This document shows, in pieces, positions 18,174-27,984 of a stretch of DNA of 64,000 nt. Under the pieces are notes generated by a model. The model was given only the letters and a program-made list of their open reading frames with translations. It did not search any database and had not been told where the DNA came from. A program made the translations under genes and the position numbers. The DNA comes from Synechococcus sp. M16.1 (GTDB lineage Bacteria; Cyanobacteriota; Cyanobacteriia; PCC-6307; Cyanobiaceae). Numbering within the stretch: the stretch's first letter is position 1; every line of letters starts with the position of its first letter. The DNA lies in contig NZ_CP047954.1 in the NCBI RefSeq assembly GCF_014279895.1, positions 310,001-374,000 of the forward strand, given 5' to 3'.

Positions 18174-18902
18174 TCAGGAGAGATGCGATCCGTCATGGCA
18201 ACGCACCACACGGCCTGCGCCGCGGAATTCAGCCCTGTAGTGGCAAGCCACCGGGTGTTGATCGCTGCTGTGCAAGCTGTCGATGCCGATCCCATTGCGC
18301 CCATGGTCCTGGCCTGAGCTGTGGCGGTAGCGGCCCTCGCCGAGATGGATCCCCACATGGGTGCAACGCCGCTGTGTGCCAAAAAACAGCAGATCTCCAG
18401 GGCGCAGCAGGCTGTGATCGTCGGGCAGAGCTGCAACAGGTTGGCAGAACCGCTCCTGTTGATAGGCATCTCGCGGAATCCAAATGTCCTGGCTGGCGAA
18501 GGCCATCTGCATCAGACCGGAACAATCCATGTCCGGTTCTGTGGTGCCTCCCCAGAGGTAGACATTGGGGCGCTGCTGGGCGGTTTCGCTCCAGGCGAGC
18601 ACGCTGGGCAGACGTCGTTCAATCTCCGTCGCGCTCAGCGGCGACGGTCGCCAGGCTGCGCATCGCTCAGCTCGCCCCAGAACCGCCTCGAGTTCGAGCC
18701 AGCAGCGGTAGCCATCCTCCAGCAGCTGAACAGCGATCCTCTTGGGCTGCCTCTCCAGAATGCGAAAACGGCGTCCACGACAGGCCTGGGTGGTCAGACT
18801 CGCGCCGTCAGATCGCGAATAACCATTCACGTCAGCGCACAGCTGCCAACTGGAGCCTGTCTGAATGAGGTCCGGGGCCAGCAGGGTGCCTAACGTCGCC
18901 AT
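18174..18902 (-). CDS. NlpC/P60 family peptidase with N-terminal SH3-like region
   Basis: A 242-residue cell-wall peptidase candidate. The C-terminal NlpC/P60 domain begins near residue 112 (PNVYLWGGT), with catalytic cysteine C127 in DMDCSGLMQ, histidine H182 in THVGIHLGEG and a third polar residue near H194 (RYRHSSG). Residues 1-80 look like an SH3b-type targeting region (RFRILERQPKRIAVQLLEDGYRCWLELE). Enzymes of this type cleave gamma-D-Glu-diamino acid bonds in peptidoglycan. No signal peptide is visible, which is unusual for a wall enzyme. Divergent from a serine hydrolase gene, only 17 bases between starts; alr lies 1 kb away. Confidence 0.82.
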   Translation of the reverse strand: MATLGTLLAPDLIQTGSSWQLCADVNGYSRSDGASLTTQACRGRRFRILERQPKRIAVQLLEDGYRCWLELEAVLGRAERCAAWRPSPLSATEIERRLPSVLAWSETAQQRPNVYLWGGTTEPDMDCSGLMQMAFASQDIWIPRDAYQQERFCQPVAALPDDHSLLRPGDLLFFGTQRRCTHVGIHLGEGRYRHSSGQDHGRNGIGIDSLHSSDQHPVACHYRAEFRGAGRVVRCHDGSHLS

Positions 18903-18919
18903 GGCCCAATCGAATCGCT

Positions 18920-19834
18920 ATGGCGTTCTACCGTCCCGATCCCGCAATGGCGGCTCGGCTTGAGGCGGCCCTCGATGGGCTCGATGCCGACGGTCGCCCG
19001 GGGCTGCGCAACAGCCTGGCGATCACCTGGGTGCGGTACGACGAAGCTGCACCGGAGGCGGGTCAGGGCCGTGGTGCTTCCTGGAACCAAGATCGGATCC
19101 TCTATCCGGCCAGCGTGGTGAAGCTGTTCTATGCCGTCGCCGTTGAGCAGTGGCTGCAACGGGACCTGATCCCTGAGAGCGACGAATTGCGGCGCGCGAT
19201 GCGCGACATGATCGGTGATTCCAGCAACGATGCCACGGGGCTTGTGGTGGATCTGCTCACAGGCACCACCAGCGGCCCTGCCCTCCATGGCGAACGCTGG
19301 GAGCTTTGGACGCAGCAGCGTCGCTTGATCAATGGCTGGTTGCAGAGCCTGGCCTGGCCGGAACTTGAGGCGGTGAATTGCTGCCAGAAGACCTGGGGTG
19401 ATGGTCCCTATGGCCGGGAGAAAATGTTCTATGGGGCCGACAACGGCAACCGCAATGGCTTGTCCACGGTTGCGACAGCCCGAATGCTGGAGGCGGTGAT
19501 GACCGGTGCGGTGGTGTCGCCACCGGCCTGTCGTCGGCTGCAGGGTCTGTTGCGGCGCTCGCTCGATCAAAAGCAGCGTCGCGCTGATCCTGAAAACCAG
19601 GTGGATGGCTTCCTCGGCGAAGGCCTACCTGAGGACGCTCTGCTGTGGAGCAAAGCCGGCTGGATGAGTCAGGCCCGTCATGACGCCGCCTGGTTCCGGG
19701 AGTCTGAACAGCAGCCGCCCAGCTTGCTGGTGGTGTTCACCACGGGGCCTGATCGCGCCAGGGACGCATCCCTTTTGCCGGAGCTGGCACGGCAACTCAA
19801 CCTGTTCACCATCTCAGAGGAGCCGGCGGATTGA
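18920..19834 (+). CDS. Serine hydrolase, class A beta-lactamase-like
   Basis: A 304-residue protein with the three active-site elements of the penicillin-recognising fold: S65-V-V-K68 (SxxK, in PASVVKLF), S101-S-N103 (SxN, in GDSSNDATG), and a KTG-like KAG in LLWSKAGWMS near 250. No signal peptide is visible, so either the site is cytoplasmic or the start is misread. It may be a beta-lactamase relative, a D-Ala-D-Ala processing enzyme or an unrelated esterase; resistance cannot be claimed. Starts 17 bases from the divergent NlpC/P60 gene, suggesting a shared promoter region and linked wall function. Confidence 0.75.
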   Translation: MAFYRPDPAMAARLEAALDGLDADGRPGLRNSLAITWVRYDEAAPEAGQGRGASWNQDRILYPASVVKLFYAVAVEQWLQRDLIPESDELRRAMRDMIGDSSNDATGLVVDLLTGTTSGPALHGERWELWTQQRRLINGWLQSLAWPELEAVNCCQKTWGDGPYGREKMFYGADNGNRNGLSTVATARMLEAVMTGAVVSPPACRRLQGLLRRSLDQKQRRADPENQVDGFLGEGLPEDALLWSKAGWMSQARHDAAWFRESEQQPPSLLVVFTTGPDRARDASLLPELARQLNLFTISEEPAD

Positions 19835-19850
19835 GTTGATGGACTTGGAA

Positions 19851-19939
19851 CGGAGAGGGAGGGATTCGAACCCTCGACAGAAGTTGCCTCCTGTAACTCC
19901 TTAGCAGGGAGCCGCTTTCAACCACTCAGCCACCTCTCC
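19851..19939 (-). tRNA. tRNA-Ser (GCT)
   Basis: A 89-base class II tRNA on the minus strand: acceptor GGAGAGG/CCTCTCC with discriminator G, D-arm TGGCTGAGTGG, anticodon loop CTGCTAA giving GCT (reads AGC/AGT), a long variable arm (GGAGTTACAGGAGGCAACTTC region) and T-arm GGTTCGAATCC. CCA is not encoded. Confidence 0.94.
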
Positions 19940-19976
19940 AGCGGCGCACCCAGAGTACCAAGTGCTGGGCAGGTAG

Positions 19977-21107
19977 TCAGACTTCAACGCGGGGCAGACG
20001 TCGTTTGAAACCACAGAGGATCTCCCAGGGAATCGAGCCGCAGTGGTTGCTCCAGCTTTGAGGGCTTAATTCCAGGTCGCCGTCCTGGCCCAGCAGAGTG
20101 ACGATGTCGCCTTGCTCCAGCTCAGCTGCATCGGTGGCATCCAGCAGGAGCTGGTCCATGGTGATGGCTCCCACCTGAGGCAGCTGGCGATTGCGATGCA
20201 AGGCGTGGATGTGCCCGCTGAGGGACCGCAGAACACCATCGGCATAGCCGATCCCCACCACCGCAAGCCGCGTGGGGCGCTGGGTGATGAAGCGATGGCC
20301 GTAGCTGACTCCAGTGCCGGCGGGCACGTCGCGGATCAGGCTGACCCGGGCACGAACCGCCAGGGCGGGTTGCAGGGGAATGACGTTGCTCAGATGACTG
20401 GCGGGGGCATGGCCGTACAGGGCCAATCCAACGCGCACGAGGTCGTGGTGCAGCTCTCGGTTGAGCAGGGTCCCTGCCGAGTTGGCCAGATGGCGGGTGA
20501 TGCCGGCACCCGCTTCAGGCAGGGCCGAGAGCATGCTCACGAAGCGCTCCTGCTGGAGGCTGGTCAAGGCATCGTTCGGCTCATCGGCACAGGCCAGGTG
20601 GCTGTAGATGCCCTCCAGATTGAGATGTTCCAGGCTCTTCAGCTCCGCCGCGGTCTGATGTCCCTCGCTGAGGGAGCAGCCCAGCCGTGCCATGCCGGTG
20701 TCGATCTTCAATTGCACGTCGAAACATCGACCGCTGTCGGCAGCCAGAGCGTTGCAGAGCTGGGCATCCCTGAGGCTGCTCAGGGTGGGCATCAACCGCC
20801 AGTGCAGGCAAGTGCGCAGGTCGTCCGGTTCATTGAGGTTGCTTAGCAACAGCACTGGTGCTTCCAGGCCGGCTCGCCGCAGCTCAAGGCCTTCCTGCAG
20901 CGTGGCTACGCCAAGGCTGGTGGCTCCCCCCTGAAGGGCAGCCCGTGCCACCGTCTCGGCGCCGTGGCCGTAGCCATCGGCCTTCACCACCGCCATCAGT
21001 TGGGTACGAGCACCGAGGTGTTGGCAGAGCGCCCTGGCGTTGGCCCGAATCGCTGCAGGTGAAACCTCCACCCAGGCGCGCTGACGTGGATTCAGCTCCG
21101 GAATCAC
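19977..21107 (-). CDS. alr: Alanine racemase
   Basis: PLP-dependent enzyme making D-alanine for peptidoglycan. The 376-residue protein has the PLP lysine K42 in VVKADGYGHGA and the second catalytic base Y269 in GTGVSYGHRF, with the substrate-loop sequence KIDTGMARLG at 134-143 and GIGYADG later. The C-terminal beta-barrel domain ends CGSIPWEILCGFKRRLPR, the usual family end. It lies near the NlpC/P60 and serine hydrolase genes, so this stretch is enriched in wall functions. Divergent from the HNH gene with 69 bases between starts. Confidence 0.95.
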   Translation of the reverse strand: MIPELNPRQRAWVEVSPAAIRANARALCQHLGARTQLMAVVKADGYGHGAETVARAALQGGATSLGVATLQEGLELRRAGLEAPVLLLSNLNEPDDLRTCLHWRLMPTLSSLRDAQLCNALAADSGRCFDVQLKIDTGMARLGCSLSEGHQTAAELKSLEHLNLEGIYSHLACADEPNDALTSLQQERFVSMLSALPEAGAGITRHLANSAGTLLNRELHHDLVRVGLALYGHAPASHLSNVIPLQPALAVRARVSLIRDVPAGTGVSYGHRFITQRPTRLAVVGIGYADGVLRSLSGHIHALHRNRQLPQVGAITMDQLLLDATDAAELEQGDIVTLLGQDGDLELSPQSWSNHCGSIPWEILCGFKRRLPRVEV

Positions 21108-21176
21108 AGGCGGTGCTCGGCGCTACCGAGACAGCTTCACATCGCCGATAGCATGACCATTATTGAGTGAGCTGGC

Positions 21177-21677
21177 ATGGGCCAGGTTCTCGTTCTCAAT
21201 GCGTCCTACGAGCCGCTCAATATCACCACCTGGAGACGGGCTGTGGTGATGATGCTGAAGGGCAAGGCCGAGAGTCTGGAACACGACCCCTGTCGGCAAC
21301 TGCGTCAGGGCACCCACCTGCCAACGGTGATCCGCCTGCGCCAGTACGTTCGCGTTCCCTTTCGTCAGCTGCCCCTGACGCGTCGCAACCTCTTCCAGCG
21401 GGACAACCACACCTGCCAGTACTGCGGCAGTCGTGACAATCAGTTGTCCATCGACCATGTGATGCCTCGCAGTCGGGGAGGTAGCGACACCTGGGAGAAC
21501 GTGACCACGGCTTGCCTCAGCTGCAATGTGCGCAAAGGCAATCGAACTCCGAAGGAAGCCGCCATGCCTCTGCGCCATGTGCCGCGGCGACCGGCCAGCA
21601 GCCTCAGTTTTGAGGCCCGGCGCCAGATCCATTCCGGTCATCACCAGGAATGGGCGAAGTACGTGATCGGTGCTTGA
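21177..21677 (+). CDS. HNH endonuclease family protein
   Basis: A 166-residue protein. The N-terminus VLVLNASYEPLNITTWRRAV is the typical opening of the stand-alone HNH family found in many bacteria. Zinc-finger cysteines C80-x2-C83 and C113-x2-C116 frame the HNH core: D93-H94 (SIDHVMPRSRGG), N108 (WENVTTAC) and the final NVRKGNRTP. This architecture predicts a metal-dependent nuclease, but the chromosomal role of such single-domain proteins is not established; no restriction or mobile gene is near. Stops 3 bases from the convergent prfA gene. Confidence 0.85.
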   Translation: MGQVLVLNASYEPLNITTWRRAVVMMLKGKAESLEHDPCRQLRQGTHLPTVIRLRQYVRVPFRQLPLTRRNLFQRDNHTCQYCGSRDNQLSIDHVMPRSRGGSDTWENVTTACLSCNVRKGNRTPKEAAMPLRHVPRRPASSLSFEARRQIHSGHHQEWAKYVIGA

Positions 21678-21680
21678 CCG

Positions 21681-22778
21681 TCAGGCCTCGGCCTGATCGC
21701 TCAGCGCTTCGAGTTTCTGACGTTGCTCTTCGGCGATGCAGGCACCAATCAGGTCTTCTAGCTGGCCCTCCAACACAGGTTCCAGGGTGAAGTTTCGGCC
21801 CAGTCGGTGATCTGTGGTTCGGTTGTCTTTGTAGTTGTAGGTGCGGATTTTTTCAGAGCGGTCACCACTGCCCACTTGGGCGCGTCGGTCGCTGCTTTCG
21901 CGTTCTGCGGCAGCCGCCTGCTCCCGCTCCAACAATTTGGCGCGCAGGATCTCTAGGGCCCGTTCCCGGTTCTGCAGCTGGGAGCGTTCCTGGGTGCAGA
22001 ACACGCGGATGCCCGTGGGTTTGTGGAGAAGGTCCACAGCTGTTTCCACCTTGTTGACGTTCTGCCCCCCAGCACCGCCTGAACGCGCGGTGCTGATATC
22101 GAGATCCTTCGGGTCGAGCTGAACTTCCACGGCATCGGCTTCGGGCATCACGGCCACCGTGGCTGTTGAGGTGTGGACCCGACCCTGGGATTCCGTGGCC
22201 GGGACCCGTTGCACCCGATGCACTCCCGCTTCAAATTTCAGTTGGCTGTAGACGCTGTCGCCACGCACCGACAGGATCAGTTCGCGAAACCCGCCCAGGT
22301 CGGCCTCGGTGCAGCTGATGGATTGCACGGCCCAGCCCACTTTTTGGCTGTACCGCTCATACATCCGTGCCAGATCACCGGCCCAGAGACAGGCCTCGTC
22401 GCCGCCTGCGCCGGCACGAATTTCCAGCATCACACTGCGCTCATCGCGGGGATCCCGCGGCAGCAGAGCCAGGGTGAGCCGCTCTGTCAGCGTTGAGTGC
22501 TGTTCCTGGAGGCTGGCCAACTCATCCTGCGCCAGTTCCTCCATTGCAGCGTCACCGCGACTGTCTTTCAGCAGCTGACGTGCGGAATCACGCTCGGATT
22601 CGAGCTTCTGGAGTTCCTCGAAGTCGAGCACGAGTGGCTCAAGTCTTGATCGCTCCCGTGCGATCGATTCAAGCCGCTTCGGATCAGCGGCCACATCAGG
22701 ATCAGCCAGCTGCCGCTCGAGGTTGCGGAAGCTGGCTGTGGCTGTTTCCAGCCGTGTGAACAAGGTCGAGGCGTCCAT
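21681..22778 (-). CDS. prfA: Peptide chain release factor 1
   Basis: Recognises UAA and UAG in the ribosomal A site and triggers peptide release. The 365-residue protein carries the anticodon-like PAT at 193-195 ([10 protein letters not shown]) and the peptidyl-hydrolysis GGQ at 237-239 ([11 protein letters not shown]). PAT rather than SPF identifies RF1 instead of RF2. Last gene of the long minus-strand translation cluster, 15 bases after rpmE. Confidence 0.96.
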   Translation of the reverse strand: MDASTLFTRLETATASFRNLERQLADPDVAADPKRLESIARERSRLEPLVLDFEELQKLESERDSARQLLKDSRGDAAMEELAQDELASLQEQHSTLTERLTLALLPRDPRDERSVMLEIRAGAGGDEACLWAGDLARMYERYSQKVGWAVQSISCTEADLGGFRELILSVRGDSVYSQLKFEAGVHRVQRVPATESQGRVHTSTATVAVMPEADAVEVQLDPKDLDISTARSGGAGGQNVNKVETAVDLLHKPTGIRVFCTQERSQLQNRERALEILRAKLLEREQAAAAERESSDRRAQVGSGDRSEKIRTYNYKDNRTTDHRLGRNFTLEPVLEGQLEDLIGACIAEEQRQKLEALSDQAEA

Positions 22779-22793
22779 GCCCCGTTCTCACCC

Positions 22794-23045
22794 TCAGGCC
22801 TTTGACTCGGCCTTGGCAGAGTCGGCACCTTTTTTCTTGGTGCCCATGCCGTACTTCTTCATGAAGCGGTCCACACGACCCTCGGTGTCGAGGATCTTCT
22901 GGGTGCCGGTGAAGAAGGGGTGGTTGCCACTCCAGACGTCGACGTGGATCTCCGGCTGGGTGGCGCCTGTGGTCATGACCACTTCGCCGTTGCAGATCAC
23001 CTTGGCGTCGGGATACCAGGTGGGATGAATGTCGGGCTTTGGCAT
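22794..23045 (-). CDS. rpmE: 50S ribosomal protein L31
   Basis: An 83-residue bL31. The conserved IHPTWYPDAKVICNGEVV and WSGNHPFFTG segments are present. Only one cysteine is found, so this is the zinc-free (C-minus) form despite the long L31A-like layout. A Lys/Ala-rich tail (GTKKKGADSAKAESKA) extends the C-terminus. Lies 11 bases after rpsI. Confidence 0.95.
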   Translation of the reverse strand: MPKPDIHPTWYPDAKVICNGEVVMTTGATQPEIHVDVWSGNHPFFTGTQKILDTEGRVDRFMKKYGMGTKKKGADSAKAESKA

Positions 23046-23056
23046 CGGTAAAAAAA

Positions 23057-23458
23057 TCAGCGCTTGGAGAACTGAGGAGCCTTACGGGCTTTCTTGAGGC
23101 CGTACTTGCGGCGTTCCTTGGCACGGGGGTCGCGGCTGAGGTGACCTTCCGTCTTCAGCGGCTTGCGGTTGTCGGCAGACAATTCACACAGGGCGCGGGC
23201 TGCACCTTGCTTGATGGCGCCGGACTGACCGGTGAGTCCACCACCGTGAACGTTGACGAGGATGTCGTACTCGCTGCTGAGGCCGAGGGTCTCCAAGGGA
23301 GCCTTCACCGCTGCGATGTACGAGGGGTTGTAGTTCAGATAGTTGTCACCGGGACGACCATTGATGGTGATCGTTCCATTGCCGGGGACGAGACGAACAC
23401 GGGCGACAGAGGTCTTGCGACGACCGGTGCCCCAGTAGACGACGGAGTTGTTGCTCAT
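23057..23458 (-). CDS. rpsI: 30S ribosomal protein S9
   Basis: A 133-residue uS9 at the 30S head; its C-terminal tail reaches the P-site tRNA. Family marks: [16 protein letters not shown] near the start and the basic end [12 protein letters not shown]. Start ATG overlaps the rplM stop (ATGA), implying translational coupling. Confidence 0.97.
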   Translation of the reverse strand: MSNNSVVYWGTGRRKTSVARVRLVPGNGTITINGRPGDNYLNYNPSYIAAVKAPLETLGLSSEYDILVNVHGGGLTGQSGAIKQGAARALCELSADNRKPLKTEGHLSRDPRAKERRKYGLKKARKAPQFSKR

Positions 23459-23907
23459 TGGGCGGATGCGGAGGGGTTGAGCTGAAGAGGCTGGGGCTTT
23501 TGAGCGGCGTGGGGATGCTCGGTGCCTTTGTAGACCTTGAGCTTGCGGAACATCTGGCGGCCCAGGGCGTTGTGGGGGAGCATGCCTTTGATGGCCTTCT
23601 CCACGATCCGCTCGGGGATCCGTTCCTGCAGAGCTTCGAAGGTTTCCACCTTCATGCCGCCGGGACGACCGGAGTGACGGCGGTACAGCTTCTGCTGGGG
23701 CTTACGGCCGGAGACTTTGATCTTCTCGGCGTTCACGACGACGACAAAATCACCGGTGTCCAGATGGGGGGTGAAGCTGGGGTTGTTCTTGCCACGCAGC
23801 ACGGCGGCCACTTCAGTGGCCAGACGGCCGAGGGTTTGATTCTCAGCGTCCACCACGTACCACTGGCGGTCGATCGAATCAATCGGGGGGAGAGAGGTCT
23901 TGTTCAT
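23455..23907 (-). CDS. rplM: 50S ribosomal protein L13
   Basis: A 150-residue uL13, an early-assembly 23S rRNA binder. Seen: [21 protein letters not shown], the HSGRPGG loop and the [19 protein letters not shown] segment. Follows truA on the same strand after 155 bases, the longest gap inside the cluster apart from its upstream leader, and is paired with rpsI as in most bacteria. Confidence 0.97.
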   Translation of the reverse strand: MNKTSLPPIDSIDRQWYVVDAENQTLGRLATEVAAVLRGKNNPSFTPHLDTGDFVVVVNAEKIKVSGRKPQQKLYRRHSGRPGGMKVETFEALQERIPERIVEKAIKGMLPHNALGRQMFRKLKVYKGTEHPHAAQKPQPLQLNPSASAQ

Positions 23908-24062
23908 CGCGCCGGCATGCCGGTTCGGTTATGTCCCGCCTGAAGAAGCGGAACTGGGCAAAGGGGTCGGTCCAGAACTGGACCTGACGGGGCTAAAGAT
24001 CGAGCTTACTCTTCGGCCCTCCAGCTCCAGTGAGTTGGGCAGCTTTCGAAGTAGAGGCCCGT

Positions 24063-24944
24063 TTATCCCGGCGTTGAGGGTGGACCCGGAGGCGGATCGC
24101 TCTCGGCCAGAAAAAACCACGGCTGACAATCGTACCAGCCGGCTTTGGTGAAGATGGGCTCGGCATAGCCAGCCCGAAGCAGGCAGAGGCCCGTGGCCGG
24201 CGCCGCCTCTTTCACCTCATGGCGTCGTCGTTCCCTCCAGCGCTGTTCAAAGGCGGCAACACTGAGACGGTGCTCGCCAACGGCCACCAACTGGGCCATC
24301 AGCAGGCGAACCATGCCGTACAGAAAACCACTGGCCTGAATCTCAACCCGCAGAAGATCGCCTTGGCGCTCCACGAGCACCTCCTGCACGGTGGTTCGGG
24401 CATGGGCGCGACGGCTGCCTGCCTTCATGAAGGCGCTGAAGTCGTGCAGACCAAGCATGCTGCTCAAAGCGTCCCGCATGCGGGACTCATCCAGTCTGTG
24501 TTGGTAACGGTGCCAGCTCCAGGGGCTTAAAAACAAATTCGGGCGGCGCCCGTTGTGAATCGTGTACCGGTATCGCCTGTAGGTGGCGGAGTAACAGGCA
24601 TGCCAATCCAGGGGACGGGCGACGGATTCGCGCACACGAATGGTGCTCGGCAGGCGTCCGTTCAAAGCCGGGGCCCATTTGCGAGCTGGGATCGGGCCAC
24701 TGCAGTCGAAGTGCACCACCTGACCGGCGGCATGAACGCCTGCATCGGTGCGACCGGCGGCAAAGGTCTGCACCGGTCGGTGCGGATCAAGCTGGGCGAT
24801 GGCGTCCTCCAGCACGGCCTGAACACTGCGACCGTTGCGTTGGCGCTGCCACCCACAAAACGAAGAACCCTCGTACTGAAGGCTGAGCGCGATCCGCTGA
24901 AGGGACGCTGGCTCAGGACCTGCAGACGAGGGTTGGGTGTTCAA
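24063..24944 (-). CDS. truA: tRNA pseudouridine(38-40) synthase
   Basis: Isomerises uridines at positions 38-40 in the tRNA anticodon arm. The 293-residue protein has the catalytic aspartate D67 in [10 protein letters not shown], the [12 protein letters not shown] opening and the [11 protein letters not shown] segment. It lies 25 bases after rplQ and before rplM, a gene order common in Gram-positive bacteria and cyanobacteria. Confidence 0.95.
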   Translation of the reverse strand: MNTQPSSAGPEPASLQRIALSLQYEGSSFCGWQRQRNGRSVQAVLEDAIAQLDPHRPVQTFAAGRTDAGVHAAGQVVHFDCSGPIPARKWAPALNGRLPSTIRVRESVARPLDWHACYSATYRRYRYTIHNGRRPNLFLSPWSWHRYQHRLDESRMRDALSSMLGLHDFSAFMKAGSRRAHARTTVQEVLVERQGDLLRVEIQASGFLYGMVRLLMAQLVAVGEHRLSVAAFEQRWRERRRHEVKEAAPATGLCLLRAGYAEPIFTKAGWYDCQPWFFLAESDPPPGPPSTPG

Positions 24945-24969
24945 ACGTCAGAACTGACGTGAGGTCTGA

Positions 24970-25320
24970 TCAGACCAGTTCAATGATGGCCATCTCGGCG
25001 TTGTCGCCACGACGGGGAACGGTGCGGGTGATGCGGGTGTAGCCACCCTTGCGATCGCTGTAGCGGTTGGGAGCCTTGTCGAACAGGGCATGCACCAGCT
25101 GCTTGTCGTAGATGTAACCCATGGCCCGGCGACGGGAGGCGAGGCTGCCGTCCTTGGCCAGGGTGATCATGCGCTCGGCTTGGTCGCGAAGCGCTTTGGC
25201 CCGTGCCTTGGTGGTGGTGACCCGACCTTCGCGAATCAGCTGGGTGGTCAGGGCGCGCAGCATTGCCTTGCGCTGGTCAGCTGGACGTCCCAGCTGAGGA
25301 ACTCGGCATTGATGACGCAT
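24970..25320 (-). CDS. rplQ: 50S ribosomal protein L17
   Basis: A 116-residue bL17 with the family opening [20 protein letters not shown] and end [14 protein letters not shown]. Typical neighbour of rpoA in the alpha operon, 49 bases after it. Confidence 0.97.
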   Translation of the reverse strand: MRHQCRVPQLGRPADQRKAMLRALTTQLIREGRVTTTKARAKALRDQAERMITLAKDGSLASRRRAMGYIYDKQLVHALFDKAPNRYSDRKGGYTRITRTVPRRGDNAEMAIIELV

Positions 25321-25369
25321 GGTTCTGTCGGTGACGAAGACGAAAAAGGACGTTCAGGCCGTTCTGCAG

Positions 25370-26308
25370 TTATGCAGAAGTGCGGCTCTGGGGGATGGAG
25401 ATGCCGATGCGCTCGAGGGCTTCGATCACTTCATCAGCGGATTTGGAACCGAAGTTCTTGATCTCCAGAAGATCCTCGTAGCTGAAGCCCATCAGGTCAG
25501 ACACGGAGTTGACCTGGGCCCGCTTGAGGCAGTTGTAGGCGCGAACCGAAAGGTTCAGTTCCTCAAGAGGAATCTGTGCTTCCGCCGAGGGCTCGGGTTC
25601 AGCAGGAACTTCCTCCACGAGAGTGACCGTGGCCAGCGGCTGGAACAGCTCAATCAATTGATTGGCTGATTGAGCCAGGGCGTCGTCGGGGGTAATGGAG
25701 CCGTCGGTGACGATCTCCATCCGCAGGCGCTCGCGGGCCGAACCGCCTTCGGCAACGGCGGTTTCGTCGATGGTGAAGTTGACCCGGGTCACGGGCATGA
25801 ACACGGCATCGATCTGGAGCAGATCGATGGCACTGGTTTCTTCGTTGTGACGATCCACCGGGCGATAGCCAACGCCGCGCTCGACGTGCACTTCCAGCTC
25901 GAGGCTGTGGCCGTCGGCCACGGTGGCGATCGGACGATCGGCGTCCACCACCTGCACCTGAGAGGAGAACTGAAGATCTCCAGCTTTCACTTCAGCGGGA
26001 CCAGCCACCACGAGACGACCGATCTCGAGTTCGGCCGAACGGCTGTTGACGGTGAGCTCCTTGCAGTTCAGCAGGATGTCGAGAACGTCTTCACGGACCC
26101 CAGGAACCGTGGCGTATTCGTGATTGACACCGGCAATCCGGATGGCGGTGACAGCACTGCCTTCCAGCCCACCCATCAGCACGCGACGCAGCGCGTTGCC
26201 CAGGGTCGTGGCCTGGCCACGCTCGAGGGGACCGATCAGGAAAACGCCGGACTGGGCGCGATCCTCGGCCACCTGATGCTCAATGCGATCAATCTGGTAC
26301 TGCAACAC
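25370..26308 (-). CDS. rpoA: DNA-directed RNA polymerase subunit alpha
   Basis: Assembles RNA polymerase and contacts promoter UP elements and activators. The 312-residue protein has the dimerising N-terminal domain ([17 protein letters not shown], then [12 protein letters not shown]) and the C-terminal domain from about 235 ([27 protein letters not shown]). The frame is open to 26386, but cyanobacterial alpha subunits begin at [10 protein letters not shown], so the GTG at 26308 is taken as start. It lies 47 bases after rpsK. Confidence 0.96.
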   Translation of the reverse strand: MLQYQIDRIEHQVAEDRAQSGVFLIGPLERGQATTLGNALRRVLMGGLEGSAVTAIRIAGVNHEYATVPGVREDVLDILLNCKELTVNSRSAELEIGRLVVAGPAEVKAGDLQFSSQVQVVDADRPIATVADGHSLELEVHVERGVGYRPVDRHNEETSAIDLLQIDAVFMPVTRVNFTIDETAVAEGGSARERLRMEIVTDGSITPDDALAQSANQLIELFQPLATVTLVEEVPAEPEPSAEAQIPLEELNLSVRAYNCLKRAQVNSVSDLMGFSYEDLLEIKNFGSKSADEVIEALERIGISIPQSRTSA

Positions 26309-26355
26309 GGTCTGAATCGGGGTAAGGGGAGAAACCGGACGGAAATCAGCTCGGT

Positions 26356-26748
26356 TCAGACGCGGCGGCGCTTGGGCCGGCGGCAACCGTTATGGGGCAG
26401 GGGGGTGACGTCGCGAATCAGGGTGATTTCGAGGCCAGCAACCTGGAGAGCACGGATAGCGGTCTCACGGCCTGAGCCAGGACCCCTCACCAGCACTTCG
26501 ATCTGACGCATGCCTTGGTCAAGGGCGCGACGTGCTGCTGCTTCTGCAGCTGTTTGAGCCGCGAAGGGGGTGCCTTTGCGAGCACCTTTGAAGCCACTGG
26601 CACCTGCAGACGACCAGGAAATCACCTCACCGGCGGTGTCGGTGATGGACACGATGGTGTTGTTGAAGGTGCTCTGGATGTGAGCGACGCCGTTCGGGAC
26701 GTTGCGCTTGGCCTTCTTGGGGCCGGATTTTTTGACGGTTTTAGCCAT
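26356..26748 (-). CDS. rpsK: 30S ribosomal protein S11
   Basis: A 130-residue uS11 of the 30S platform. Marks: [33 protein letters not shown] and the end [13 protein letters not shown]. Alpha-operon position between rpsM and rpoA. Confidence 0.97.
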   Translation of the reverse strand: MAKTVKKSGPKKAKRNVPNGVAHIQSTFNNTIVSITDTAGEVISWSSAGASGFKGARKGTPFAAQTAAEAAARRALDQGMRQIEVLVRGPGSGRETAIRALQVAGLEITLIRDVTPLPHNGCRRPKRRRV

Positions 26749-26783
26749 GGCCGTATGCAGTCAGGGATAAGGATGTAGAGGAC

Positions 26784-27149
26784 TTACTTCTTCTTGCCGG
26801 CCACAGTTTTCCGCGCGCCGCGGCGAGTGCGGGCGTTTGTGCGGGTGCGTTGGCCACGAACGGGAAGGCTCATGCGGTGGCGACGGCCACGGACGCAGCC
26901 GATGTCCTGCAGGCGCTTGAGGGCCATGCCCTCCTGACGGCGCAGATCGCCTTCGAGGGTGTACTCCTCCATGGCGTTGCGGAGCTTCTGAAGATCTCCG
27001 TCCTCCAGATCTTTCACCCGGATGTCGGGGTTCACGCCGGTTTTGGCCAGGATGGCCTGTGAGCGGGTGAGACCAACTCCGTAGATGTAAGTGAGGGACA
27101 CTTCGATCCGCTTGTCGCGGGGAATGTCAACGCCGGCGATCCGTGCCAC
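26784..27149 (-). CDS. rpsM: 30S ribosomal protein S13
   Basis: A 121-residue uS13 of the 30S head that contacts the large subunit and P-site tRNA. Marks: [19 protein letters not shown] and the basic end [17 protein letters not shown]. Lies 71 bases after rpmJ. Confidence 0.97.
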   Translation of the reverse strand: MARIAGVDIPRDKRIEVSLTYIYGVGLTRSQAILAKTGVNPDIRVKDLEDGDLQKLRNAMEEYTLEGDLRRQEGMALKRLQDIGCVRGRRHRMSLPVRGQRTRTNARTRRGARKTVAGKKK

Positions 27150-27220
27150 GTTCGTTTAGTTGAAAAGGACAGATGCCTCCGAAGTCCTGGAGGCGAGGAA
27201 TGTTTCAGAACAGCGGGGGA

Positions 27221-27334
27221 TCAGCCCTGGCGCTGTTTGTGCTTGGGGTTGGCGCAAATGACCATGACCTTGCCGTGGCGACGGATCACCCGGCACTTGT
27301 CACACATTTTTTTCACTGAGCTGCGCACCTTCAT
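27221..27334 (-). CDS. rpmJ: 50S ribosomal protein L36
   Basis: A 37-residue bL36 ([20 protein letters not shown]...). It retains the zinc ligands C11-x2-C14, C27 and H32 (CANPKH), so it is the zinc-binding form, in contrast to the zinc-free L31 in the same cluster. It lies 46 bases after adk; the infA gene often found here is missing. Confidence 0.96.
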   Translation of the reverse strand: MKVRSSVKKMCDKCRVIRRHGKVMVICANPKHKQRQG

Positions 27335-27380
27335 GAGGCGTGGCTCTCCAAATTTCCAAACGGCAACGTTACCATGCCGG

Positions 27381-27932
27381 TCAACCGAGAACGGAGTCGA
27401 TCCGCTTGGTGATCTCCTCGACTGTGCCCTGGGCGGGGACGGAAACGAGGAGACCCTTGTCGCTGTAGAAGCGAATCAGGGGTGCGGTTTTCTCGCGGTA
27501 AACCTCCAGGCGATTGCGGATCACCGTTTCGTTGTCGTCGGCGCGACCGCGGGCCAACAGCCGTTCAATCAAAACGGCGTCATCCAGCTCCAGCAGAACC
27601 ACGGCCTGGATGGGTTGCTGTAATTCGGCCAGCAGGGGTTCGAGTGCTTCAGCCTGGGGCACCGTGCGCGGGAACCCATCCAGTAGCCAGCCATCGGTGG
27701 TGAGAGCTTTCATCTGGCTTTCCACAATCGCCAGCACAAGGGCGTCGCTCACCAGTTCGCCGCGGTTCATCACCGCTTCAGCTTCTTTGCCCAGATCGCT
27801 GCCGGCTGCTACTTCAGAGCGCAGCAGATCGCCTGTGGACAGATGCTTCATGCTGTTGGCATCGCACAGCCGAGCGGCTTGGGTGCCTTTGCCGGCTCCG
27901 GGAGGGCCAAGAAAGAGCAAGCGATTTTTCAT
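27381..27932 (-). CDS. adk: Adenylate kinase
   Basis: Interconverts ATP plus AMP with two ADP. The 183-residue protein has the P-loop GPPGAGKGT at 9-17 and the AMP-site [12 protein letters not shown]. It is the short type: the LID segment around [19 protein letters not shown] has no zinc cysteines. Lies 52 bases after secY as in many spc operons. Confidence 0.96.
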   Translation of the reverse strand: MKNRLLFLGPPGAGKGTQAARLCDANSMKHLSTGDLLRSEVAAGSDLGKEAEAVMNRGELVSDALVLAIVESQMKALTTDGWLLDGFPRTVPQAEALEPLLAELQQPIQAVVLLELDDAVLIERLLARGRADDNETVIRNRLEVYREKTAPLIRFYSDKGLLVSVPAQGTVEEITKRIDSVLG

Positions 27933-27984
27933 GGTTGCGTAAGCGTGAGGTGACGTGAACGGAAGGTGCGCTGCCCAGCAGCGC

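Noticed and set aside
18920-19834. Calling the class A-like serine hydrolase an antibiotic resistance gene
   Set aside because: Motifs only show the fold (SxxK, SxN, KAG); no signal peptide and no Omega-loop evidence for beta-lactam hydrolysis.
21177-21677. HNH gene as a homing endonuclease or mobile element part
   Set aside because: No intron, intein, terminal repeats or target duplication are seen, and the stand-alone HNH type is common on chromosomes.
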